Below the pieces are notes generated by a model. The model saw only the letters and a list, made by a program, of their open reading frames with translations, ran no database searches and was not told the DNA's origin. A stretch of DNA of 64,000 nt from Colocasia esculenta (Eukaryota; Streptophyta; Magnoliopsida; Alismatales; Araceae): positions 7,358,049 through 7,422,048 of the forward strand of contig CM024760.1 in assembly GCA_014218235.1 (NCBI GenBank). Direction: 5' to 3'. Position 1 is the stretch's first letter. Each line of letters starts with the position of its first letter. Both the position numbers and the translations under genes were made by a program. Shown here one piece after another: positions 1-10,712 of this stretch.

Positions 1-1959
1 ATGCATTGATCAGGTTACATTTCTGTGACCTAAACAGGCGCAGTTAGGGTTCATTGAATTATTCAGGGATGAATACATCATGAAAAATTATTAAACTAGT
101 GGCGTTTGAAAGATAACATGTAGTAATATTTATGATAATTTTATCATGGAATGATGTCAAGTGTGCACGAGATTAAAAAGGAAACAAGTAGGGTCGAGTG
201 CACAGGTCTGACAGATATTCAAAGATTTAATTCTCTCTCATGAGAGATCGAAATCAAGCAAGACTAGGGGCGTTTGAAAGCTAGTGTGATGTAGTATATC
301 TGAAAATTTTATCATGGCATGAGAGCATGTACACATCGGGAATTAGAGAAAACATGAGATTAGGGTTCATGGTGACAGCAGGATTTCACGAATTAAATTC
401 GCCAAATGGGGTGAACGAAATACCACGAAACAATAGGGCTTTTAAGAGTACATGAAGGCTACCTAGGGTAATTATTTCACGATTTTAGCTTGAGAGATTG
501 CCTACCTTTTTCATGGAGCAAGAAAACCCTAGTTTGGATGACGAAAATCCGAAAACCCTTCTTGTTCTAGCCTCCTCCTCCTTGCTCCTTTGTCTCCAGC
601 CCTTCTCCTCTTTCTCCAGAGCTCTAGCCACGAAAATGGGTTGCTAATGATGAGTTTTTGGTGTATATGGCCATCTATAGGAGTCCTAGTCATTATAAGA
701 GTCCTCCTTTCCATTAAACTCTAAATTTCCTTCCTTATCTCCCACTTTCTCTTATTTATCCACCTAATATGGCTAGGGAGAGAGCTAATTTCGTGGGTAA
801 TGGTTTAGGATAGGATTGGACTTTATTAAGATATTTATAAGCTAGTTTAGTCATTATCTTATCCCTTTTTAATTTATTTAAATATTAACTCCGAATTTAC
901 ACATTTATCTCCCATATTCTAGCATTAATCCACTAATTGGCTTAGGGAGAGATCTAATTTTATGGCTAATGTGTTAGGATGGGATGGAGACTCTTTTTAA
1001 GATATATATGAGTCATATTAGTGCTTTAATGACCCCTTTTAATTAAGAGATAATATAGTTACGAATTTCTCTATTTAATTTGGGTCTCTTATATTTAACC
1101 CAATTGTCTCACATCTAAATCCCAATTTTAGATTAGGATAGAGTCCTATTGGGTTAGACTAGGGTTAGGACTCTTTTTAAGATGATTAAGAGTTAAAATA
1201 CTCATTATCTTAACCCTTTTCTATTTATTAATATTTAGGTACGAATTTAGCTTAATTATCTCCCATCTCATGATGGGCTCTTCTTATTTGGGTCCAACAA
1301 TCTATGTTAGGTCCATTAGTAAAACACATTACTAATTTAACTTAATGGGTATTGATTTAATTCTAATTATTCACCCTTTATCCTTAAGTAAATCTATTTA
1401 TCACACTTATTCAAGTAAATTCATATTTTTTAAATTGAATAAATATTATTCATACCAATATTTAATATTCATCATTTGGGTAATTACTCTTAGCCCAATA
1501 ACTCATGTGAGCTTAATTGTACAACCCATGTACTTACTTTACTTAATGGGTTTTTATTTATCCTTTTATTAGATAATTTATTCATGGGCCAAGATTGTCT
1601 ATTGGTTCAATATCATAATGGACTATCATCCCATATTATTTAAAGTCTACTCATATATTTATTTTAATTTATAATCCACCTTGGATCATAAAATAATGGA
1701 TTCTTCGACTTATTCCTTAATTATGCTAATAAGTTGCATAAATTCTTAAACTAAGTCCAAATGATTTTTCTACGCCCAAATTCATGATGGGTCATTAGAG
1801 AACATTATTTATAGTATAACTACTATTTTTACGAAATTTTTATAGGGGCTTATACGCATGTGATAATAATGCGTACATTTTTAATTGATTGAATTTATTA
1901 ATTGATAAAATTTCAATTTATCTATAATTATTAATTAATGGATTTTCCGGGGTACTACA
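1..1959 (-). mobile_element. Partial long LTR (5' part), antisense, cut by window edge
   Basis: Read on the minus strand, this stretch starts with TGTAGTACCCC (complement of 1949-1959) and follows the first about 1.8-2 kb of the LTR at 33725-37853. Shared blocks include the part just inside the LTR start, repeated blocks around the words CACGAAATTAG and AAAAAGAGTC, and the block ending near the window start that corresponds to about 3810-3830 and 35500. It is mostly AT-rich. About three copies of a unit near 170 bp lie at roughly 780-1180. The LTR abuts gypsy pol sequence at 1960, so it inserted into that element. The internal part and the other end lie outside the window. Confidence 0.8.
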
Positions 1960-2684
1960 TCATACCTGGCAGCCCCACCTGTTCTCTCGAAGCCTGTGCT
2001 CGGTGAACCCTTGTTCGTATACCTTTCGGTTACCGAACACTCCATCAGCGCAGTATTGATCAGAGAAGAGGGAGCAGCCCAGCATCCCGTCTAGTACATT
2101 AGCAGGGTCCTTCAAAAAGCTGAAAGAAGGTACCCCTGAGCAGAAAAACTTGCCTAATTGGCACTGGTCACGGCTGCGCGGAAGCTTAGGCCTTACTTTC
2201 AGGCCACTCCATCACGGTCTCACCGATCAGCCGTTAAAGCTCATCCTTCAGCGGCCAGAGGCTTCCGGTAGGCTCATCAAATGGGCCATTGAGCTAGGCG
2301 AGTTCGACATCAGCTACCATCCGAGGACGGCCATCAAGGCACAAGTATTGGCAGATTTCGTTGCGGAATGTACCCTTCCAGCCGAGCAGGACCCTCCATT
2401 GGCCATTGAGCCCCCATGGGAGCTCTACGTGGACGGGTCCTCTTGTGTCGCAGGGAGTGGAGCTGGATTGGTTCTCACCTCCCCGGAGAGCTTAGAGTTC
2501 CAATATGCTCTGAGGTTTTGCTTCTCCGCCTCCAACAACATTGCCGAATACGAAGCGCTCCTGTCCGGAATTCGAATGGCAAGGCACCTCGGGGCACTTC
2601 GACTACGGATTTTCAATGACTCGCAATGGTCGCCAGCCAGGTAAGCGGACACTTCGAAGCAAGGGAGCCCCGCATAGCACACTA
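1960..2684 (+). pseudogene. Ty3/gypsy (Tat-type) pol fragment: end of RT, RNase H, second RNase H
   Basis: Translation in shifting frames gives the end of reverse transcriptase and RNase H (words such as SAVLIREEGAA, AARKLRPYFQ, KWAIELGEFDISYHPR) followed by a second RNase H with ELYVDGSS, NNIAEYEALLSGI and FNDSQ, where the D, E and D residues expected of the fold are visible. Two consecutive RNase H domains are typical of Tat-lineage elements. There are in-frame stops near 2092, 2138 and 2153 and frameshifts near 2205 and 2620, so the copy is dead. The reading resumes across the inserted LTR at 16895. The upstream part of RT is missing because the antisense LTR at 1-1959 interrupts it. Confidence 0.85.
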
Positions 2685-4966
2685 TGTAGCACCCTTGATT
2701 TTTAAAATCAAGAAAAATAAAAATTTTTATTAATAAATGAGATAAATCGATTTAATTAGAATAAAGGGAGAATAAATAGAAATTGAATGAAATTAAAAGA
2801 ATTTAATGAATAACTCATTAAGCTAAATTAGTAGTGGGTTAAACAAATGGTCCAAACCAAATAGATTGGGCCCAATAGGATGAAGCCCATCTTGGGAGGA
2901 GATGTAATTAAGTGAAATTCGTATCTAATTAATTAGAAAATAGTAAAAGGCTAAGATATACACTAAATAAGTCATATTTATCTCAAATAAGAGTCCCTAA
3001 CCCATCCTAACCCCATTGGCCATGAAATTAAGCCTCTCCCTTACCCAAATAGATAGATAATAGCAAGAAAAATATGTGATAATTATGAAAATTCGTAATT
3101 AAATGAAGAGGAAAGAGTTTTAGGTGATTTAGAACTCTACAAGCCATCAAAAACACCTCCCATTCGACCCTAGCACGCCACAATTCGTTGCTGGAAGGTC
3201 TGGAGACGAGGAGGAGGCGATCTAGAGGAAGAACTTGGAGGAGAAGGGGCTAGAGCTTGGCTTTCTTCTTCATATTTTCGTCATCCAAACTAGGGTTTTC
3301 TTACTCCACGAAAAAAGTAGGCAATATCTCAAGTAAAAAATGTGTAAAAATATCCTAGGTATCCTTCATGTACCTATTCAAAAGCCCTATGGCTTCGATG
3401 CATTTCGCTCATCCATTTCGGCGAATTTATTGCTTGAATCTCTGTTGTTACCATGAACCTGAAATCTCATGGTTTCTCTAATCCCCCGCACATACTTGTT
3501 CCCATGCTATGATAAAATTCTCATTTATACTACACTACATTAGCTTTCAAACTCCCTTAGTTTCGTTATATTTCGATCTCCCATGAGGGAGAATTAATTC
3601 TTTGAATCCCAATCAGATACATGCACCCAACCCTTCATGTTTGCTTGTGAACCCTACTTATACTTGACTTCAGATCATGACAAAATTATCATAAATACTA
3701 CATCTTGTTAGCTTTTGAACGCCCTTGGTTTTGGAATTTTTCATCATGTATTCATCTCAAATTAATTCGTTGAACCTTGACTATGCCGGTTTAGGTCACC
3801 GAAACGTAACCCGATCAATGTATGTCTAAACCTTGTCTATTTTCAAATTAATCATACATGTTGATAGATCTATATGTTTACTTTCGTTTAAAATTGGTTT
3901 CGTATTTTTTGGATCACCGTGCTATTTTATATAGAATTTAGAACGTCCATATATCACAGAGGATTCGCCCTGAGAAAAAGGGAAAAATGGCAAACCCACT
4001 TGGTATTGCGACGGCGCGATCCGCCGCGATATCAGTGGGGTCGCGCCGGCTGAAAGCGTCGCGTCAAGAATGCGGCGGCATAAGCCGCTGCGATTCACTC
4101 CGGACCGGGCCAGACCGGCTAGGTCCCGTGTTGCGCCCGACCTCCCCGTCGTGACTTGAATCGCGACGGGTAAGTCCGCCGCGTTTTCAAGAATCCGATC
4201 AGAATTGAAAAATTGTGCATATGCCATGTTGTTTAAGCTTTATACCCTTAATTAGCCATGATTAAATCATGTTATAGTTAATTCGACTTGGTAAATTAAT
4301 AAATGGCATTAATGATATAAATTTAATTATTTAAAATGACATTTGCACGACTTGTCATATCCTCAAGATTTCTTTACACTTACACACACACAGCATTATT
4401 AAATGCCATCTTGCCCTGATAAATTATGCAATAATGTATTCGGTAAATTAGTGAAATAAATGACTAAATTATATATTTTTATTAAATACAATTTTTCGTT
4501 TTATACGCGCATTTTAATACCCGCTATCGTTTTCCCTCGGCTTCGAGCACTCGAGGCACGACGGACCCATTTGCTACACACTTTCTCTTAACTTGGACCA
4601 CCTCTCCACCGGGAATACTCTCGACTGGACTAGGGACTCCTTGTCAAGACCTCCGTAAGTCTCCTTGGCTTGGCGCACGTCCTTAGTCAACGAGCTGGTT
4701 GTACCCTAAAACCCGTTACACCTTAGGGATCAGTACGATCCATGGCCTTAGTGTTTCCTTCTTGTCTTGGGTTCACGCCGGACCACTGACCCATATACCC
4801 GGCACGGCTAAGGGGACGGTTGTGACTTCTACCAGACTGTCAGTACCCGACCTGGTGCCGTGCACCCGTTACTATCGTGTGTTTCTCATCATTTTCGGAA
4901 ATGTCCCTATCTCATCTACCATCTCGATACTCTCATCTGTTCACATTCTCTCTACACTCTCGTCTA

Positions 4967-5260
4967 CACTACAAGAGAAAGCGGGATTACCGACGGATAT
5001 TTCCGACGGATTTATTTCCGTTGGTAATTCCGACGGATATTCCGACGGCTATATGTCCGTCAGACAATAAGTCAGAAGTTCCAACGGAAATATTTCCGTC
5101 GGCAATATCCGTCGGTAATGAAAAATACCGACGGATCTTCCGACGGACATATTACCTTCGGATATCCGTTGGTAGTAATTCCGACGGATATTCCGATCCG
5201 TCGGAATATTCGTCGGAAGTTTCGACGGATATTTGTAGTTGGAAATGCCGTCGGTAAAAT
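4967..5260. repeat. 5' TIR and subterminal repeat zone of the CACTA element
   Basis: The TIR is followed by many direct and inverted copies of TTCCGACGGATA-like words up to about 5260. Subterminal arrays of this kind are the binding sites for the TNPA-type protein in En/Spm elements. Here the motif is CCGACGGA, not the Spm 12-mer. Confidence 0.85.
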
Positions 5261-5295
5261 ACCTTTACTTCCTCCGCCGAAACCCCACCCCATTT

Positions 5296-5301
<6 letters not shown>

Positions 5302-5356
<55 letters not shown>
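5302..5356. repeat. (CT)n microsatellite
   Basis: About 27 uninterrupted CT dinucleotides just inside the CACTA 5' subterminal region. Confidence 0.97.
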
Positions 5357-5358
<2 letters not shown>

Positions 5359-6003
5359 CATCGACCGCCGGTCCTCGGGCCCCGACGGCCTCGCGCGGTG
5401 GCTGGCAGGCGGCGGCAGCTCCGGGCTCCGGCGACTTGTCTTCTCTGCGTGGCAGCTTCGGCGAATCGGCGCCGGTCGTGAGTCTTCCTGGTTCCCCTCC
5501 GGGCCTCCGGCCCTCCCTCCCTCACACCATCTCTCTCTCTCCGACTTCGGCTGTCCTCCCCATCCCTCTGTGACTCTGTCTCTCTGTCTTCTCTCTCTCC
5601 CCCACTGGCCCTCCGGACTCTGGCTCCGGCGGCCCGGCCTCCCCAGTCCCCCCCCCCATCCCCAGTCCCCACCACGGCACCACGCCACCACCTACTTGGC
5701 TACTTCCCCCCTCCGGTGGCCCGGCCCTCCCTCTGCCTCTCTGTATCTCTTTCTCTCCCTGCCAGGCAGCCAGAGCCGCCGTGCCGGAGGAGCCTCCGGC
5801 TCCCATCCCTGATTCCCCGCCAGGCCAGCCCCACCTAGCTTCCCCCTCCGGCGGCCCGGCCCTCCCTCTGCCTCTCTGTATCTCTTTCTCTCCCTGCCAG
5901 AGCCGCCGTGCCGGAGGAGCCTCCGGCTCCCATCCCCGATTCCCCGGTCGGCCGGCCCCACTAGCTTCCCCCTCTCCTCCTCCGGCTCCGGCCCTCCTGC
6001 AGT
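5357..6003 (+). other. GC-rich leader of the CACTA element with internal tandem duplication
   Basis: The stretch is pyrimidine- and GC-rich. A block starting CTCCGGTGGCCCGGCC at 5711 recurs at 5846 (period about 135 bp, one copy with 8 extra bases). Long reading frames on both strands here arise from low complexity and I do not regard them as genes. It may be the 5' untranslated leader of the transposon transcript. Confidence 0.6.
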
Positions 6004-6434
6004 AGGGAACTTGTTGAAATTTTCATATATTTGGTCTCCGGGTTCTTGATGCTTAGCCTTCTAATATTGTATTCTGATTTTTCTAACTGATTAGTTTCTC
6101 GGACATTTAGATCCATTTATGTGCCATTGAGACACATAAATTCTAAATATCAGCCAATTATACTTTGTGCAGAACAGCTTATACTTTGTGCAAAACGGCT
6201 TGCTAAACGTTTCCAATCCGGCTCCGGCCCCACAACGCGACCATTTCTAGGTATTTTTTGGTTTACAACTTTACACTGTTCTTCATTATTGATAATTGAT
6301 AATAATAGTGATTATTTTAACTCATACAATTATTGACAGGATATTTGTGCCGTGCCAATTGTCAAGTCGGCCCCTCTCTCGGCACACATTGCACAACAAG
6401 TGAGTTGCTCAGCAGGTATTAGTTGCTTATGTTT

Positions 6435-6885
6435 TATCTTAATGTTTATTCTGTGTGATCCAGCGAGCCTGAGTGGTAGCTCATTTATTTTCTATAATAT
6501 TTGATGATTGTGCTTTAATATTTATTCTGTGTGATCCAGAGAGCCTGGGTGGTGGCTCATTTATTTTATGTTATATTTTGATGATTGTGCTTTAATATTA
6601 TTCTGTGTGATCCAGGGAGCTTGGGTGGTGGCTCATTTATTTTATGTTATATTTTGATGATTGTACTTTAATATTTATTTGTGTGATCCAGGGAGCCTGG
6701 GTGGTGGCTCATTTATTTTATGTTATATTTAGATGATTGTGTTTTAATATTTATTCTGTGTGATCCAGGGAGCCTGGGTGGTGGCTCATTTATTTTATGT
6801 TATATTTTGATGATTGTGTTTTAATATTTATTCTGTGTGATCCAGCGAGCCTGGGTGGTGGCTCATTTATGTTTTTATTTAAGCA
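6435..6885. repeat. Tandem array, 6 copies of a 76-78 bp unit
   Basis: The word GTGTGATCCAG recurs at 6453, 6529, 6605, 6681, 6759 and 6835. Each unit contains a GAGCCTGGGTGGTGGCTCATT core plus an AT-rich spacer. The array lies in the non-coding 5' part of the CACTA element, directly before a hAT-like fragment. Confidence 0.95.
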
Positions 6886-6933
6886 TCTATGCTTTTAATT
6901 TATAATCATTCAATTAATATTTTTTTTGTTAGG

Positions 6934-7230
6934 ATGAGACGTTATTTGGTGAAATTAAGTGAAGGACAAGGTAATGCATCAAGTTCTAGTAGTTCTAGAA
7001 TTCCATTGCAAGGATCTTCTTCCACTAATGAAGTGCAACAACAAAATGTAGCACAATTAGAGGAACATTTGGACTTGACTTCTTTAGAATCAGATCCAGG
7101 ATTAAGGAAAAAGATATCAGATTATCATCCAAATTTGCAAGATGAAGTGAGAAGAGCATATTTGTTGAAAAGGATATCAGATTATCATCCAAATTTGCAA
7201 GATGAAGTGAAAGAGCATATTTGTGTATGA
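6934..7230 (+). pseudogene. N-terminal fragment of a TTF-zinc-finger/hAT (ZMYM1-like) protein
   Basis: The reading frame encodes 98 residues. A Ser-rich stretch precedes SDPGLRKKISDYHPNLQDEV, which matches the conserved start of plant TTF-type zinc finger proteins with a hAT dimerisation domain. The zinc finger, DUF4371 and dimerisation regions are missing. About 57 bp are duplicated in tandem, so ISDYHPNLQDEV appears twice, and a stop follows. A splice-acceptor-like TTTTTTGTTAG sits just before the ATG. A second, more decayed piece of similar sequence lies at about 7340-7435. The fragment is probably captured or inserted DNA inside the CACTA element and has no expected function. Confidence 0.6.
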
Positions 7231-8340
7231 TTGAAATATTTTTTTATTTTTTAATAAAATATAATAAATTATCAAGAAATCATGAAAATTGGTCCAAGTG
7301 ACCCCACTGGACTAAGTTTTAGGATCCGCCACTGGGACAAAGCACTGCAGGAAGTTCTAGTAGTTGTAGAACTCCACTCCCAAGTCATCAAGAATCTACT
7401 TCTGTTGATGAACTAGATTTGACTACTTGAGAAATATTTTTTTGAGAATGTAAGTAATGAATCTATTATTGAAGTGTTTTAAAATATGAAAATTCATCGA
7501 GTACAATTGTCGAGTACAAATGCCCCCCCTCCCCCCCCGTCCCAGCACCCCCTCCCCATCTTGGCGCCCCCCTTCCCCTTCAACTTTTTGGCTGGCCTGC
7601 ATCTTGTATCGTCTTTGTAGACCTATGGCTTCAGAACAATCTTCTTCTTCTACCAGTGAAAATCTATAAAGGTGAAAACCTAAATTCACAGACTATACAG
7701 TAAATATAAAAAATAACATAAACCATATAGACAGTAACCTCCAGATTGCCCAAAGGAGATCTAGTAAACTCATCTTCCTAAGTTATATGTGTTAGTCTAA
7801 TGGAGTTTTCAAAGTAGTTGTGCAATCAATAAATCAATATGAAAGCTCCATATAAATATAAAAGTGTATGAAAAGTCAATTTGGATGGGAGATTAAAAGA
7901 TAGTATTTGTTTGGATTTGAAATTGCTCATTTGAAATTGTTTAGAGTATTTCTCTTACTGTGGATAGCACATAAGCTAACACCTTGATGTTTGGTGTGTG
8001 TGTGTATTGTTAAAATTCCTAAAAATTAGATCCAGACCTACAAGAGTTCCTTCTCCTAATTGCTTATATTCAAAGCTTTTGGTAAATTAAGTTATTTTTT
8101 ATTTATCTTGCTCGCTGTTATTTTTTTACGCTTGACATGAAAATAAACAATGCAATGACTTTCTTTGTTAAACATATTGTTTACTTTCACAAATTTCACA
8201 CTGCAAGTTAATCATTCAACATTCGTATGTTTATTTGTAGCCATTTGATTGATTTTTTCATATTTACCATATTATGATTTAATTTCATATTTTAAATTAC
8301 TCATGAATAACATGTTATAATTTTTTTTTCTAATTAGTGA
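7231..8340. other. CACTA internal spacer without a convincing gene
   Basis: AT-rich sequence with a C-rich low-complexity run near 7522-7570, a short GT run near 7998 and a diverged second copy of the Ser-rich hAT-like fragment at about 7340-7435. The words GGATCCGCCACTG near 7322 resemble a hAT terminal repeat (compare the MITE at 47149), so part of a hAT element may end there. Confidence 0.5.
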
Positions 8341-8341
8341 T

Positions 8342-8737
8342 GAGAGTTCGCAATTGGAAATTAGACTCAAAGAAGAACAAATGTCTAACGTATCAAAGTA
8401 CTTGTTTGTTTGAACGTAAAATATTTCGCTCGATATTCGAAGATTGCATGATGGTTTACTTTTGGTGAAAGAGAAGATGAAGAAAATCATAAAGATTATT
8501 CGGAAAGAAGAAAGACAAAGTTCAGAAAACAAAAGTGGATTATCTGTTATTGTTCAAGATGAAAAAGGAGTGCGATATTCTGGAATCTTACGACGCAGTT
8601 GGTGTGGTAGTATGTACATGTTTATTGGAAAAGACTGGTCAAAATTTGTGAAAAATAATTGTGTCAAAGAACTTGACATTCTCAAGTTATGTCTTCCCAT
8701 TATGTACGAAGAGATGTATTTGGCAAACTATATTTAG
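8342..8737 (+). pseudogene. Unrecognised gene fragment, possibly B3-like, inside the CACTA element
   Basis: Two neighbouring frames look coding: one with SSQLEIRLKEEQMSNV (from about 8342) and one of 97 residues from 8444 to 8737. The second contains SMYMFIGKDWSKFVKNN followed by VKELDILKL, which loosely resembles the end of plant B3 domains of the DUF313 kind, where GW.K.VK.N..K.GD is usual. No complete domain can be assembled and a stop separates the two frames. This may be captured host sequence, or simply part of the transposon. Confidence 0.3.
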
Positions 8738-9060
8738 GGATATCAGTGGTTAGTTCACTCCCTAGGAAATCTACTGAGAAGCTGGTGAATAAAGAGCCGA
8801 TCAAGTGGTGGTGGCCTAATATGAAGACATCACGGTTTGTGTTGTTTTTAATGTTCAATACCATTAAGTATTTATATAGTGCTCAAATTTATTTGATATT
8901 CATGTATGTTTACTCTTCATTTATCTTTACGTCAACGCTTTATTTCACCCATTAGCTCTGAGACTCTCCATATAACGTATGTATCATATGTATGGTACTT
9001 GAATGATGTGAGGGTGTGTTGGATTTTAACTCGGGACATGACATTTAATCTATAGGAAAA

Positions 9061-10596
9061 ATGTCTTATGAGAATCGGTCATGGATGTACTGTGGAATAA
9101 TGAATGGAGTTGTGACCGAGGAGTTTAAAGACAGAGTTGACAGTTATATTGAGTTTGCATTGAGTAATTCATCAGTAGCAGTTGATCCGATGGGTAACAT
9201 CCGATGTCCGTGTTCGGCTTGTAAGAACAGAAAGTGGATATCGACATGGGATGTGCATCATCATCTGTATACGAGAGGATTTGTTGGCCATTATGAGTTA
9301 TGGTCGTGTCATGGTGAGTTGAATATTCAGTCGTCTGCACCAGCTAATTACTTTGACACGGAAATACGAACCCGACGCACTCAACCTCCACGTAATGATG
9401 ATGGTGGAGATTCCGAGGTGTCAGACCGACTCTCTGTATTCAAGTGTCCCGGACGGGCGTTCGGATCTTCATCTACTCGCGCACTCCAAGACAGAGAGTT
9501 GGTAGCTGCGGAGATCTACGTGTTCATGAATTGTGAAGAACTAGACCCTTACATTCAGTAAGCTCTCCACGCTTATTCGTCATCATTTGCGTGCATTGCT
9601 GCAGAACCTATCGGTTATGTGACATTTACATTGCAGAGAGTTTGACTCGGTCATATTGCGACGGAATCCACGTCTAACTGACGTGTAGTTTGAAAAGGAA
9701 CGGGAGAAGTCTTTTCCTACTTGGTTAAGATCTCGAGTATGTGTCTAATTATTTTGAAACATAAGTGTTATGTTTTTATGCAGACTGAGTTGAAGTCATT
9801 TATTCAATGTTTGTCTATTTATCTCATAATAGGTTGAACAAGGCTTCATTCTCGATTCAAGAGTACAACAGATCAGTTTTGGCCCCTCGAAGATTGTACG
9901 TGTCTATCCAGGCTACATTGTGAATGGATACAGATTTCACACGAGAGATTATGGACGGAATAAGTCTACGATGAACAGCGGCGTATGTGTGAAGGGAAGT
10001 GCCTACAATGAAAATGAAATTGACTATTATGGCATTCTCGAAGAAGTCATTGAACTGCAATTTTGGGACAAGACAACAATGTATTTCTGTTCAAGTGTCA
10101 TTGGTTTGATCCGACATCTATTCGTCATGACACAACATATGGATTAATCGATGTGAAGCATAAGTCCAAATTGAGTACATATGAGCCATTCATCCTGGCG
10201 GAACAAGCCCAACAAGTTTATTATTCAAATTATACATCCCTCAAATTAAGAGATTGGTGGGCTGCATGTAGAGTGAAATCAAGACTATTCCTTGAGTATG
10301 AGCTTCTCCCGACTGGTGATGAGCTTGAAGGTGTTAATGACAACTTTTTCCAATCAGATCGGAGTGACGCACGAGAGTTGGAAGCTTCTACGCAGTACAA
10401 TGTTCATGATATAAATGAAACAATTTGCTTACATAAGGATAACGAACAAGAAGAAGTTGACCCAAATGTCGCTGAGCGGGAGGTGGAGTCTGATGTGGAG
10501 GAAGACTCCCAAGATGATGAGGATGAATTTCAGGATGATGATGAAGATGATGCTGAATTAAACATGTCTTCAGCATCTGATGATGAATATAGATAA
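9061..10596 (+). pseudogene. TNPD-like CACTA transposase remnant lacking the catalytic core
   Basis: The first exon (ATG 9061, acceptor-like CTATAG just upstream) starts with the transposase-associated domain: RSWMY, then IRCPCSACKNRKW, HLYTRGFVGHYELW and HGE at residues about 7-85. It then runs straight into a stretch typical of the region after DUF4218 (RLSVFKCPGRAFG, MNCEELDPYI). The transposase_21 catalytic region and most of DUF4218, normally well over 1 kb, are missing, and the frame stays open across the junction near 9370-9400. Later exons (about 9637-9736, with an in-frame TAG near 9687, and 9834-10596) encode a DUF4216 domain (YNENEIDYYGILEEVIEL, FKCHWFDPT) and an acidic C-terminal tail. 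A one-base loss in a T run near 10058 breaks the frame. Non-functional as transposase. Confidence 0.8.
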
Positions 10597-10712
10597 TATA
10601 CTGCATATTTTGTAAGAAATTGGTGTTGTTGTTAATTACATGTTCATAATAAATTGCTACTTCAAATTGAGTGCTGATGACTTGCTATATCTTTATTTGT
10701 ATCAATAGAGAT

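Noticed and set aside
5118..5961. Long frames on both strands (up to 179 codons) rich in Leu/Ser, Arg/Glu or Pro/Gly
   Set aside because: They arise from the (CT)n run and the GC-rich duplicated leader of the CACTA element.
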